Source of the DNA: Streptomyces humicola | Lineage (GTDB): Bacteria; Actinomycetota; Actinomycetes; Streptomycetales; Streptomycetaceae | DNA: 64,000 bases | Reading direction: 5' to 3' | NCBI RefSeq assembly: GCF_024436035.1 | Contig: NZ_JANFNG010000009.1 | Span: 151,168 to 215,167, forward strand | In this document: positions 1 to 8,485 of the stretch, piece after piece | How positions within the stretch are numbered: position 1 is the stretch's first letter | Layout: every line of letters starts with the position of its first letter | The notes under the pieces: model-generated | What the model saw: the letters and a program-made list of their open reading frames with translations, nothing else | Databases searched by the model: none | What the model was told of the DNA's origin: nothing | Position numbers and translations under genes: made by a program

Positions 1-177
1 CCGGTAACAGGTTCAGCGGTCGACGCAGCGGTGTCCGCATGTACGTACATTCGTACGTCCCGTGCGGAGGTCAGCGCCCTCTCAGCCCGGTGCTCCGAGC
101 TCCCGCGATTGCAAAGGTATCCACACGCTAGCGGGTCATCGCCGGGTGACGCCAGGGGGGCTTGCGATGATCTGTCC
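1..177. other. Leader region before the YibE/F gene
   Basis: No gene is supported here. A perfect 12-base palindrome, ATGTACGTACAT, lies at 39-50 and could be an operator. A run of G at 155-160 is the only ribosome-binding-like sequence before the GTG at 178, and it is rather far away (17 bases). Any promoter is not recognisable by eye. Confidence 0.3.
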
Positions 178-1491
178 GTGGATCCGTCACATGCACACAG
201 CCACAGCCATGCTCACACTCCGGCACACCCCGTGTCCGCACACTTGCGCATGGTGATCGCCGCGATCCTGGTGCCCTTCGCGGGCGCCGTGGTCGGCGGG
301 CTGATAGCCCTGTGGCCAGGGGGAGTTCCAGCGCATACGCGCACCGGGGTCGGCTTCGACCAGCCGACGCGGGAGGGCCGTGTCACCGCGGTCGCGCAAC
401 TGCCCTGCGCTCAGGCGGCGGGGGACGGTGCCGCGGCCGACACGCCGGAGACGGCGAGCTCGGGGACGTGTCTGCGGGCCACCGTCGAGGTCATCTCGGG
501 CCCGGACAAAGGAAGTACATTTCCTGACATCGTCCAGCCGGGGCAGGCGCGCCGCTTGGTGCCCGGTCAGCGCGTCGTCCTCACCTATGCGCCCAACGCC
601 CCGCCCGGACTGCGCTATTCGGTCAGCGATGCCGACCGGCGACTGCCCATGGCGCTGCTCGCCGCCGTCTTCGCGCTCGCCGTCGTCGCGGTCGGGCGGA
701 TGCGCGGGGTCACGGCGCTCGTCGCGCTGGTGATCAGCTTCGCCGTGCTGTCCCTGTTCATCCTGCCGGCGATCCTGCGGGGCGACGATCCGCTGCTGGT
801 CGCCGTGGTCGGCGGCAGCGCCATCATGCTGTTCGCGCTCTACTCCTGCCACGGCCTGAACGCCCGTACCTCCGTCGCCGTGCTCGGCACGCTCTGCTCG
901 ATGATGCTGATCGGCCTGCTCGGCTCGCTCTTCATCGGCTGGACGTGGCTGACCGGGAACACCGACGACGAGACCGGCCTCGTGCACACCCTCTACCCGG
1001 GCATCGACACCCGTGGCCTGCTGCTCGCCGGGATCATCATCGGATCGCTCGGCGTGCTCGATGATGTGACGGTGACCCAGACCTCGGCCGTCTGGGAGCT
1101 CAAGGAGGCGGATCCGTCGGCGGGTTGGCGCAGGCTGTACGGTGCCGGGATGCGGATCGGCCGCGACCACATCGCGTCCGTCGTCAACACGCTGGTCATG
1201 GCCTATGCGGGAGCCGCACTACCGCTGCTGCTGCTCTTCTCGATCGCGCGCAGCGGCATCGGCACGGTGGCGAACAGCGAGATCGTCGCTGAGGAGATCG
1301 TGCGGACCCTGGTGGGCAGCATCGGCCTCGTCGCATCGGTGCCCGTGACGACGCTGCTCGCCGCGCTCGTGGTGTGCGCCGACCGGCGGCCGGCTGAGCC
1401 GGCGCACACCGCCTCCGTCCCCTCGCACCGCAGCGGGGGCCGTCGCCGCAAACCGCGGTTCGGGCTGGTGCAGAGGCTGGTACAGAGGTGA
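178..1491 (+). CDS. YibE/F family multi-pass membrane protein
   Basis: Predicted 437-residue membrane protein. The hydrophobic profile matches the YibE/YibF family: one N-terminal membrane segment (about residues 25-45), an extracytoplasmic domain to about 155, then a series of helices, and a basic Arg-rich C-terminal tail. The family's function is not established; a transport role is often assumed. The GTG at 178 is chosen because upstream residues look non-coding and the protein then begins with a His-rich stretch, DPSHAHSHSHAHTPAH, directly before the first helix. That stretch could bind metal, which is inference. An in-frame start at 31 is possible but would add an unusual 49-residue leader. 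A strong stem-loop follows the stop. Confidence 0.8.
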   Translation: MDPSHAHSHSHAHTPAHPVSAHLRMVIAAILVPFAGAVVGGLIALWPGGVPAHTRTGVGFDQPTREGRVTAVAQLPCAQAAGDGAAADTPETASSGTCLRATVEVISGPDKGSTFPDIVQPGQARRLVPGQRVVLTYAPNAPPGLRYSVSDADRRLPMALLAAVFALAVVAVGRMRGVTALVALVISFAVLSLFILPAILRGDDPLLVAVVGGSAIMLFALYSCHGLNARTSVAVLGTLCSMMLIGLLGSLFIGWTWLTGNTDDETGLVHTLYPGIDTRGLLLAGIIIGSLGVLDDVTVTQTSAVWELKEADPSAGWRRLYGAGMRIGRDHIASVVNTLVMAYAGAALPLLLLFSIARSGIGTVANSEIVAEEIVRTLVGSIGLVASVPVTTLLAALVVCADRRPAEPAHTASVPSHRSGGRRRKPRFGLVQRLVQR

Positions 1492-1500
1492 GCACACGGA

Positions 1501-1539
1501 TCGGGGTGGCGGCGACACCGTGTGCCGCCGCCACCCCGA
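1501..1539. terminator. Bidirectional stem-loop terminator
   Basis: A perfect 13-base stem (1501-1513 with 1527-1539) encloses a 13-base loop. It sits between two convergent genes, the YibE/F gene and the DUF5326 gene. No U-tract is visible, which is normal for Streptomyces terminators. Confidence 0.75.
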
Positions 1540-1562
1540 CGTATGACCCGTGAGGTGTACCC

Positions 1563-1778
1563 CTACCAGTCGTTACGCGACGACGTCGAGGACGAGGTGA
1601 ACTTGCGCACCACCCACACCAGACCACCGACCAGCGCTGCGAACAGCAGCACCTTGAAGAGCAGGCCGATCATGAAGCCGATCACGCTCGCGATCAGGCC
1701 TCCGAAGACGACCAGCGCGATCACCGGGACGGCGACCCACTTCACCCACCACGGCAGGCCCTCCAACACTTCCTTCAT
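1563..1778 (-). CDS. DUF5326 family small membrane protein
   Basis: A 71-residue protein beginning MKEVLEGLPWWVKWVAVPV. A continuous hydrophobic region (about residues 12-60) gives two membrane segments, followed by a short charged tail rich in Ser and ending SSRNDW. Size and sequence match the Streptomyces DUF5326 family, whose function is unknown. An AGGGGAG ribosome-binding site precedes the ATG. It is convergent with the YibE/F gene and shares its terminator. Confidence 0.85.
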   Translation of the reverse strand: MKEVLEGLPWWVKWVAVPVIALVVFGGLIASVIGFMIGLLFKVLLFAALVGGLVWVVRKFTSSSTSSRNDW

Positions 1779-1958
1779 GATCCGACTCCCCTTGCCCTTC
1801 CGACGCCCTTCCGGCTGCTGCGTTCTGCTTCGAGCTTAAGGGCGCCGCAGCCCGCAGTGGCGCCCCGGCGGACCCCATCCATCCCTGAACGGTCCCCTAC
1901 GGGGCCCCGGGGCCGGCGCTCATCCCCGGGGGTCATCCATCAGGGTCATGCGCCGGGG

Positions 1959-2276
1959 TCATGCCTCGGGCGGGGAGAACACCACCATGACCCGCAGCTC
2001 TTCGGTGATGTGGTGGAACCGGTGCGGGACCCCGGCCGGTACGTAGACGACGCTGCCGCGCGCCACGTACGTCGTCTCCTCGCCGACGGTGATCGAGGCC
2101 CGGCCGCTCACCACCAGGTAGATCTCGTCCTGGCGGTGCGGCTTCTGCGGGTCGGCCGCGCCCGCGGGAAGCGCGTAGAGCCCGGCCGACATGGTCCGCT
2201 CGCGAAGGAACTGCAGATACGCACCGTCATTGGCCGCGCGCTCCGCGTCCAGATCGTCCAGCCGGAACACCTTCAT
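1959..2276 (-). CDS. Cupin domain protein
   Basis: A 105-residue single-domain cupin. The two cupin motifs are visible: an H-x(n)-E element within PHRQDEIYLVVSG (about residues 46-58), followed by VYVPAGVPHRFHH (about 77-89), which supply the usual His/Glu/His metal ligands. Such small cupins are metal-binding beta-barrels with diverse roles (isomerase, dioxygenase, sensor). Nothing here indicates the substrate. It is transcribed divergently from the holin-family gene, about 100 bases away. Confidence 0.85.
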   Translation of the reverse strand: MKVFRLDDLDAERAANDGAYLQFLRERTMSAGLYALPAGAADPQKPHRQDEIYLVVSGRASITVGEETTYVARGSVVYVPAGVPHRFHHITEELRVMVVFSPPEA

Positions 2277-2377
2277 GCCCCTGCGCCCTGCCTCTCTCCC
2301 GGCGATTGTCTTGGCGATCTCTTGGAGATCTCCCGCCGGCCTCTTGCCCAGCGGATCATTTCTGCGACGATCCCACC

Positions 2378-2761
2378 ATGAAGAAGTTCGTAGTCAAGAC
2401 GCTGGCCAATGCCGTCGCGCTGGGTGTGGCCGTTTGGTTGATCAGGGGAATCACGCTCACTGGCACGTCCACCGGGCACAAGGCGCTCACACTCGTGCTC
2501 GTCGCCCTCGTCTTCGGCGTGGTCAACTGGCTCGTCAAGCCGATCGTGAAACTGCTCTCCTTTCCGCTCTTCATCCTCACGCTGGGCCTGTTCACACTGG
2601 TCGTGAACGCTCTGATGCTGCTGCTCACCTCCTATCTGGCAGACAAGCTGAACCTTTCCTTCCATGTGACCGGCTTCCTGCCCGCGCTGATCGGCGGCCT
2701 GGTGGTGAGCATCGTGGCCTGGGCAATGCACATCGTCCTGCCCGATGAGGACGGTCGTTGA
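2378..2761 (+). CDS. Phage holin family (four-helix) membrane protein
   Basis: A 127-residue protein with four predicted membrane helices. It belongs to the chromosomal phage-holin superfamily IV type widespread in actinobacteria. The name is historical: there is no endolysin or phage gene nearby, and the true role is unknown. The ATG at 2378 (MKKFVVKTLANAVALG) opens directly into the first helix. The stop TGA shares its last base with the ATG of the next gene, so the two are probably translationally coupled. Confidence 0.8.
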   Translation: MKKFVVKTLANAVALGVAVWLIRGITLTGTSTGHKALTLVLVALVFGVVNWLVKPIVKLLSFPLFILTLGLFTLVVNALMLLLTSYLADKLNLSFHVTGFLPALIGGLVVSIVAWAMHIVLPDEDGR

Positions 2762-3918
2762 TGGGTGACTCCGGCGGTCACGTCGGGCGTGGCGGACGTG
2801 GCGGCCGCGGCGACAGCACGCGCAGCGTGCACGCCGGGCGCCCGCCCGCCGTCGCATACGAGCCGTCGCTGCCGGGGCCGGTCTTCGTCTCGCACTACCA
2901 CCTGCCGGGCGAGCCGGCGGGGCCCTACCTCTACGGGCGCGACGAGAACCCGACCTGGACCCGGTTGGAGGAGGCGCTCTCGCAGCTGGAATCGCCGGAC
3001 GCGGCGGCCGAGGCCGTTGTCTTCTCCTCCGGTATGGCGGCGATCTCCTCGGTGGTGCTGGCGCACGTGCGCTCCGGCGACACCGTCGTCCTGCCCTCCG
3101 ACTGCTACCAGACCACCCGCGCGCTTCGTGACCGATTGGAGTCCTACGGCGTACGCGTACGGCTCGCGCCCACCGCGGGCGAGGCACAGCTGGACGTCCT
3201 CGACGGCGCGAAGCTGTTGTGGATCGAGACGCCCTCCAACCCGGAGCTCGACGTGTGCGACGTGCGGCGGCTCGCGGAGACGGCGCACGCGGCGGGAGCG
3301 CTCGTGGCCGTGGACAACACACTGGCCACCCCGCTCGGCCAGCGCCCGCTGAATCTGGGCGCGGATTTTGCGGTGGCGAGCGGTACCAAGGCGCTGACCG
3401 GCCACGGCGACCTGCTCCTCGGCTATGTGGTGGTGCGGGACGCAGAACTCGCGGCCTCCGTACGGCTGTGGCGCAAGACGGTGGGCGCGATCCCGGGGCC
3501 GATGGAGGCATGGCTGGCCCATCGCTCGCTGGCGACGCTGCAGCTGAGGGTGGAGAGGCAGGCGGCGAACGCACTTGCGCTCGCGGCGGCATTGAAGGAG
3601 CGCGACGAGGTGAGCGGCGTGCGCCACCCGGGGTTGCCTGACGACCCGGCGCACCGGGTCGCCGCCGCCCAGATGCGGTGGTTCGGGTCCGTGGTCTCGT
3701 TCGTCCTGCCGGACCAGGACCACGCGGATCGTTTCCTCACGGCGCTGCGGCTGACGAGCGAGGCGACGAGCTTCGGTTCGGTGCTGAGCACGGCGGAACG
3801 GCGTGGCAGGTGGGGCGGGGACTCGGTACCCGACGGCTTCATCCGCTTCTCGGTGGGGGTGGAGGACGCCGACGACATCGTGGCGGACGTGCTGCAGGCG
3901 CTGGACGCGGCGAAATGA
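2761..3918 (+). CDS. Cystathionine gamma-lyase-like PLP enzyme
   Basis: 385 residues, a trans-sulfuration (Cys/Met metabolism) PLP enzyme of aspartate aminotransferase fold type I. Recognisable features are an N-terminal R-S-V-H-A-G motif, the tetramer-interface YLYGRDENPTW element, VVFSSGMAAISS (phosphate binding), WIETPSNPELDV, VAVDNTLATP and the PLP-lysine region ASGTKALTGH. The lysine context differs from the canonical SATKY of MetB/MetC, which fits the divergent actinobacterial branch annotated as cystathionine gamma-lyase. Probable reaction: L-cystathionine to cysteine, 2-oxobutyrate and ammonia. Its ATG overlaps the upstream stop by one base. Confidence 0.85.
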   Translation: MGDSGGHVGRGGRGGRGDSTRSVHAGRPPAVAYEPSLPGPVFVSHYHLPGEPAGPYLYGRDENPTWTRLEEALSQLESPDAAAEAVVFSSGMAAISSVVLAHVRSGDTVVLPSDCYQTTRALRDRLESYGVRVRLAPTAGEAQLDVLDGAKLLWIETPSNPELDVCDVRRLAETAHAAGALVAVDNTLATPLGQRPLNLGADFAVASGTKALTGHGDLLLGYVVVRDAELAASVRLWRKTVGAIPGPMEAWLAHRSLATLQLRVERQAANALALAAALKERDEVSGVRHPGLPDDPAHRVAAAQMRWFGSVVSFVLPDQDHADRFLTALRLTSEATSFGSVLSTAERRGRWGGDSVPDGFIRFSVGVEDADDIVADVLQALDAAK

Positions 3919-3952
3919 CCACCGGGCAGCGCCCGGCGGCGCACCGGCCGTC

Positions 3953-4390
3953 TCAGGCGTAGCACCAGCCGGACCACCGGGTCACGGTGATCGCGACCAC
4001 CGGTCCGTTCGGCGGCTGCTCCCGGTACTGCGGGTATTTCGCGCGGAGCAGCCCGATCGCGTGGTCGCGCTGCGCTTCGTCGTCGACGACGACGGCGTGG
4101 CCGTCCGCGCGTACCCACCACAACGCGGTCCAGTCGTCGGCGTAGTGGTCGGCGAGGACGGCGACCTGAGGGTTCTCGCCGATGTTGCGCAGCCGCCGCA
4201 GATCGTGGGTTCGTTTGGGTTTGTGGTCGACGGCGAAGTAGAGCGTGGCGTCGTCGAGCGCGAAGGTGACGGGGACGGCGTGCGGCAGACCGCGTGCGCT
4301 CGACGTCGCGAGGCGCGCGACGCGTGCCGCCTCGAAGCGGCGGCGCGATTCATCGAGCCCGAGCCTCACGGACCGATCATATCGGGACAC
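3953..4390 (-). CDS. PPOX-class F420-dependent oxidoreductase (TIGR03668-like)
   Basis: 145 residues, a split beta-barrel flavin/deazaflavin-binding protein. It has the ARVARLATSSARGLPHAVPV opening and the KPKRTHDLRRLRNIGENPQV segment characteristic of the TIGR03668 subgroup of the pyridoxamine-phosphate-oxidase-like superfamily, and it ends WSGWCYA. In actinobacteria these proteins usually bind F420 rather than FMN; the substrate is not predictable. It converges with the gamma-lyase gene (34 bases between stops). Confidence 0.8.
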   Translation of the reverse strand: MSRYDRSVRLGLDESRRRFEAARVARLATSSARGLPHAVPVTFALDDATLYFAVDHKPKRTHDLRRLRNIGENPQVAVLADHYADDWTALWWVRADGHAVVVDDEAQRDHAIGLLRAKYPQYREQPPNGPVVAITVTRWSGWCYA

Positions 4391-4722
4391 ACCGGGCGGG
4401 TGGGCCGAGAAGGACGGAGAGGGGATACGCGGCGCGGCCGGAGCCTCCCCCTCCTGGCTCCGACCGCCCGCCGACCCCTCTTCGGAATGGCCCTACGAGC
4501 AAGGCCAGTTGACGTTGAGTCAGTATTCCACCACAGACATCGAACCGCATGGATGCACACAAGGTGAGTGGAAGGTTACCAAGCGGTGGCACCGCGTTGC
4601 GCCTCCACTGCGCCTCCCCACGCATCCGCACGCCCCCGGGGGCAGCCGCCCCGGGAATGACTCGTTCCGATTGACCGTCCCGGCGGCGTTTCACGGCGTC
4701 CCGCATGCGGCACCTTTCCTGC
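4391..4722. other. Divergent intergenic region, no gene seen
   Basis: 332 bases between the F420-type oxidoreductase and the Nudix gene. Possible reading frames lack codon bias and similarity to known proteins. It must carry the promoters of both genes but I cannot place them. Confidence 0.4.
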
Positions 4723-5241
4723 ATGCCAGCGGACTCCCCTGAACCGCACCCGCACCCCCACGCACACCCGCGCCCGGTGGTCAAACGCACCGCCCGCGCG
4801 ATCCTGCTCGACGCGGCCGAGCTGCTGCTGATCAAGCGCACCAAGCCCGGCGAGCCGCCCTACTGGATCACTCCCGGCGGCGGCGTCGAGCCCGAGGACG
4901 CGACGGTCGTCGACGCCCTGCACCGCGAGGTCGACGAGGAGCTCGGTGCCAAGATCACCGATGTGGTACCGGCCTTCGTCGACACGGTCGAACACCTCCA
5001 TGACGACGGCACGCTCGGCGTCAAGGTGCAGCACTTCTTCGTCTGCCGCCTGGAGTCGATGGACCTGGGGCGGCGCCACGGCCCGGAGGTGGACGAGCCG
5101 GTCGGCACGTATGAGATCGTCCGCATCCCGTTCACCCGCGCCGGCATCGCCTCCGTCGAGGTGGTCCCACCCTCGCTGAGGGCCTACCTGGACGCCAACA
5201 TCGAGGGCGTACGGGCGCTGCTCGCCACCGACCTCGGCTGA
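4723..5241 (+). CDS. Nudix hydrolase
   Basis: 172 residues with a Nudix fold. The core box reads GGGVEPEDATVVDALHREVD followed by EELG, so the catalytic REVDEELG helix is intact, although the leading Glu is two residues further upstream than in the textbook spacing. Nudix proteins hydrolyse nucleoside diphosphates linked to another moiety; the substrate is unknown. The N-terminus contains another His/Pro-rich stretch (EPHPHPHAHPRP). Two in-frame ATGs (4705 and 4723) lack a convincing ribosome-binding site; 4723 is preferred because it is nearer the conserved domain. Confidence 0.85.
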   Translation: MPADSPEPHPHPHAHPRPVVKRTARAILLDAAELLLIKRTKPGEPPYWITPGGGVEPEDATVVDALHREVDEELGAKITDVVPAFVDTVEHLHDDGTLGVKVQHFFVCRLESMDLGRRHGPEVDEPVGTYEIVRIPFTRAGIASVEVVPPSLRAYLDANIEGVRALLATDLG

Positions 5242-5260
5242 GCCTCCGGTCCACCTGCGC

Positions 5261-6163
5261 TCAGGTGAACCAGCCGCGGAAGTCATGCCGTTCGCCGTCG
5301 GCCGACGCCTCCGTGGCCGCCCGCGCCTCGGCGAGCGCGCGCTCGGCCTCGCGCCGCCAGATATCGCCGTCACCGGTCTGCAGCGCGCGCACCCGGCGGA
5401 TCGTACGGACGGCGCCGTCCAGACCTTCGGACGCCGGCGGATCATCGGCCCGCTGCGCACGGCCGATGACCGGGCGCTCGCCCGCGCGAGCCTGAGCGGC
5501 GGCACCGAAGTAGTCACCGCCCTTGCGCTTGACGTCGTCCGTCCCCCAGGCCTGCTCGCCGTCGCCCTCGCCGACCCCTTCGCCCGCGGCACCCGTCCGT
5601 ATCGGCGCCTTCGCGAGCCGCGGGATGTGCTTCGAGCAGTGGATGTACGCCTCCTCGACCCCCACCTCGACCCACACCTGCGGCCTGCGGCCCGGCACCG
5701 GATCGACGGGCAGATGGGGGTGGATGGCGCGCATCACGTCGTCACTGACGAGCCGGGCGTGGCCGTTGACGTGCAGACCGATGCGGTCCCGGAAGAAATC
5801 GATCATCAGGATGCCGACATGCGGGTTCTCCCGGATGTTCCCGAGCGAGGCCATCACGCCGTTGCCGCGGTACTCGGGGTAGGCGAGCGTCTTCTCGTTC
5901 AGGACCTGGAGAAAGCCGGTCGGACCGGCCCGGAAGGTACTGTCGCACTCGCCGTTCCGGTCCGCGGTCGACAGAAAGAACATCTCCTGCCGGGCCACGA
6001 ACTCCTGCATGCGCGGGTTGAGTCTGTCGAGGACCTGCTCGTCGTAGAACCGGTCGGCACGCGCGATGGTGCCGAGTTCCTCCTGGACCCGGTGTTCACC
6101 GTCGCTCCCGGGCCTGGCTGCCCGGCCGGCCGACACAGGGAGCTCGGGATGGTCTTGGTTCAA
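5261..6163 (-). CDS. Pyridoxamine 5'-phosphate oxidase family flavoprotein
   Basis: 300 residues. The middle third is a split-barrel FMN-binding domain: MFFLSTADRNGECDSTFRAG, then YPEYRGNGVMASLGNIRENP and HVGILMIDFF. The C-terminal third is charged and Ala/Arg-rich with no recognised domain. The TTG at 6163 is chosen because AGGAG lies five bases upstream; a longer reading to 6241 would run into the preceding gene. It lies 40 bases downstream of the globin-reductase gene on the same strand, so the two are probably an operon, which suggests a redox or nitrosative-stress role (inference). Confidence 0.8.
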   Translation of the reverse strand: MNQDHPELPVSAGRAARPGSDGEHRVQEELGTIARADRFYDEQVLDRLNPRMQEFVARQEMFFLSTADRNGECDSTFRAGPTGFLQVLNEKTLAYPEYRGNGVMASLGNIRENPHVGILMIDFFRDRIGLHVNGHARLVSDDVMRAIHPHLPVDPVPGRRPQVWVEVGVEEAYIHCSKHIPRLAKAPIRTGAAGEGVGEGDGEQAWGTDDVKRKGGDYFGAAAQARAGERPVIGRAQRADDPPASEGLDGAVRTIRRVRALQTGDGDIWRREAERALAEARAATEASADGERHDFRGWFT

Positions 6164-6203
6164 CGATTCTCCTGAGCGGATCAGGGGCCAGTGAATTTGC
6201 CCA

Positions 6204-7937
6204 TCAGTCCCCGGCTGCCACGAGCTCTTCGAGCGAGTCATGACGTATTCGGTCGTACGGCATGCCTATGCCCACCAGCGCGTCCACACCGCTGCGGATC
6301 ATTCCGGGCGGACCGGACAGGTAGGCGTCGTAGGAGTGCCAAGGGCCGTACTTACGTACCATCTCCGGCAGCTGGCCCGCCAGACCGTCCGTCGGTCCAT
6401 CGGAGACCACAGGCCGGACGGAAAGCCACGAATGCTGCTGTTCCAGGCGCTGCATCGTGTCGAGGTCGTACAGGTCACGGTCGTTGCGGGCGCCGTAGAA
6501 GACCTCCATCACCCGCTTGCGGCCGTGCTTCGCCACGTCCTCGACCATCGCCTTGATCGGCGCGATCCCGGTGCCGCCACCCAGGCACAGCAGCCCGTTG
6601 TCGGTGCCGTGGTCGACCGTCATGGAACCGCCAGGGGGGCCGAGCTTGATCACGTCCCCGGTCCGGGCGCGGTTGACGAGTGCCGAGCTGACCCAGCCGG
6701 CCGGCACGGCCTTGATGTGGAAGGAGAGCAGTCCGTCCGGGCGCGGCGCGGACGCAAAGGAGTAGTGGCGCCAGACCCGGGGCCACCACGGGGTCTCCAG
6801 GCTCGTGTACTGCCCGGCGAGGAAGGGATAGGGCTGGTCTGGCCGGACGGTGATGACGGCGATGTCATGTGTGCGGCGTTCATGGGAGACGATCTCGGCC
6901 TCCCACCAGGCAGGCGCGCTGCGTTCGTCGGCAGCTGCGGCATCGATCATGATCTGCGAGATGGCGGTGTACGCGCGCACCCACGCCGCCTCCATCTGCG
7001 CGCTCCACACATCGGAGGCGTAACGGGTGAGCGCACCGATGAGGCACTCGCCGACGGCGGGGTAGTGCTCGGGCTTGGTGCCGTACTTGCGGTGGCCGCG
7101 GCCGAGGTGGGAGAGGTACTCGGTGAGGACGTCGGCGTCGTCGACGAGCTTGGCGGCAGTGAGCAACGCCTTGAAGAGCCGGTCCCGCTGGGCGTCCATC
7201 GCGGCCGGGAAGAGATCGCGCAGCTCGGGATGCTGGAGGAACAGCAGCGCGTAGAAGTACGCGGTCGTCTTGTCCGCGACGGGCTCGATCGCCGCCATCG
7301 CGCGACGGATGAGGATGGCGTCGGGTGATGCCTGCGCTTCCTCGAAGACGGATGCGGCCGCCTGGGGCGGCGCGGCAGGCGCATCGGGCGGGGCCGGTCT
7401 TGCCGTCCCGGCTGCGGGCTTCTGCGGCGTGGCCTCACTGGTCGGCTCGAACCAGGAACCCTGGCCCGGAGCCGGGGTGTCGTCGGCCTGGTATTCACCG
7501 GTGGGCGCGGACGGCTGACGCGGAACGGTCGCGGCCGGGCCTTCTGGGCCCCCTGGGCCGGGCGTGGGGGCGGCGGAGCCCGGGGAGAACCACGACGCCG
7601 CGGGCGCCTCCTCTTGCGCCCCGGGCACGTGAGGATCGTCCCACGCCGCGTCCGGGCGCTGCTGCTCGCTCCCTCGCGCGCCCACGGGACGTATCTGCGA
7701 CGGCACGCGGCGCGGCGCGTCGGACTCCTCGCCGTCGGCGGCCCGTTGGTGCGGTTCCGTCGTGGAGCGCGGCTGCGTCGGCGCGAACCAGCTCCAGTCG
7801 CCCTGGCCGTCCACCTGGCCACTGCCCTGGTCGTGCCCCTGGCTCTCCGTCCGGGGAACGGCGTTCGCTTCGGCGGAACGACCGCTGCCCGAGCCGGTCT
7901 CCCGGTGGTCGGCCGAACTGGTGGTCAGAGCGTCCAT
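6204..7937 (-). CDS. Globin-ferredoxin reductase fusion (flavohemoglobin-like)
   Basis: 577 residues in three parts. Residues 1 to about 200 are Pro/Gly/Glu-rich and apparently disordered. A globin domain follows (about 205-335), including GRGHRKYGTKPEHYPAVGE with the probable proximal His. A reductase module completes it: RHYSFASAPRPDG is the FAD motif and CLGGGTGIAPIKAMVE the NAD(P)H motif. This is flavohemoglobin architecture, so nitric oxide dioxygenation or another O2/NO redox reaction is likely. The disordered N-terminal third is not part of classical Hmp. ATG 7937 is preferred over ATG 7976: it has GAGGCGAGG just upstream, and a TTGACG -35-like element lies at 7978-7983. Confidence 0.82.
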   Translation of the reverse strand: MDALTTSSADHRETGSGSGRSAEANAVPRTESQGHDQGSGQVDGQGDWSWFAPTQPRSTTEPHQRAADGEESDAPRRVPSQIRPVGARGSEQQRPDAAWDDPHVPGAQEEAPAASWFSPGSAAPTPGPGGPEGPAATVPRQPSAPTGEYQADDTPAPGQGSWFEPTSEATPQKPAAGTARPAPPDAPAAPPQAAASVFEEAQASPDAILIRRAMAAIEPVADKTTAYFYALLFLQHPELRDLFPAAMDAQRDRLFKALLTAAKLVDDADVLTEYLSHLGRGHRKYGTKPEHYPAVGECLIGALTRYASDVWSAQMEAAWVRAYTAISQIMIDAAAADERSAPAWWEAEIVSHERRTHDIAVITVRPDQPYPFLAGQYTSLETPWWPRVWRHYSFASAPRPDGLLSFHIKAVPAGWVSSALVNRARTGDVIKLGPPGGSMTVDHGTDNGLLCLGGGTGIAPIKAMVEDVAKHGRKRVMEVFYGARNDRDLYDLDTMQRLEQQHSWLSVRPVVSDGPTDGLAGQLPEMVRKYGPWHSYDAYLSGPPGMIRSGVDALVGIGMPYDRIRHDSLEELVAAGD

Positions 7938-8485
7938 CGTCTGCCTCGCCTCGAACATCTCCCGGTCATTTTCCATACGTCAACACACCAACAGCCAGTT
8001 CGTGTCAGCGTTGCTGCTGCTTCCCCCCGCTCGATGCCCCTCAATGCCATTGCCGGTGGCCGATGGCGAATGCCCTAGGCACTTCCCGTCGGGTAGAGGG
8101 TGCCACACCCTGCTGACGGTCCGGACAAATAGCCGGAAGTCCGCGAATCCGGAAGGCCGTTCACGTTAGGGTGACCCGACGCACGTGTCCGGCAATGCCC
8201 ACGGAACCTCCCCCACTTGAGCATCTCATTCCACCTGACGGAACTTTCCTGTCGCCGGACGTGCCCCCACACCCGCCGCAAGTGCGGCATGCGTTCGAAC
8301 GCAGTCGACCATACCGGGCGCGGCTGAATGCACAACCCCCGGCTTGCGTCATCAGCCGAGGTTCCGTCAATTCCCGTGATTCTTCCCACAAACCAGCAGA
8401 ATTCACGAATGAAGCGCTCATATCGGGCCCGCGAATTCTCGAACGGACGGTCGACCGCGGCATCAGCCGACTCCGCCGCCCGGGG
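7938..8485. other. Intergenic region upstream of the globin gene
   Basis: About 550 bases between the globin-reductase start and the HAD phosphatase stop. A candidate -35 TTGACG for the globin gene reads leftward from 7983-7978. The remaining part has mixed composition and no frame with convincing G/C-ending codons. It may hold regulatory sequence but I see no clear operator or hairpin. Confidence 0.35.

Noticed and set aside
187..1170. A 327-codon open frame on the minus strand opposite the YibE/F gene
   Set aside because: It is the antisense shadow of a clear membrane-protein gene, as is common in GC-rich DNA, and its translation has no recognisable domain.
2378..2761. Holin annotation as evidence for a prophage
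   Set aside because: This holin-superfamily protein is a common chromosomal membrane protein in actinobacteria, and no phage structural, lysis or integrase gene is nearby.
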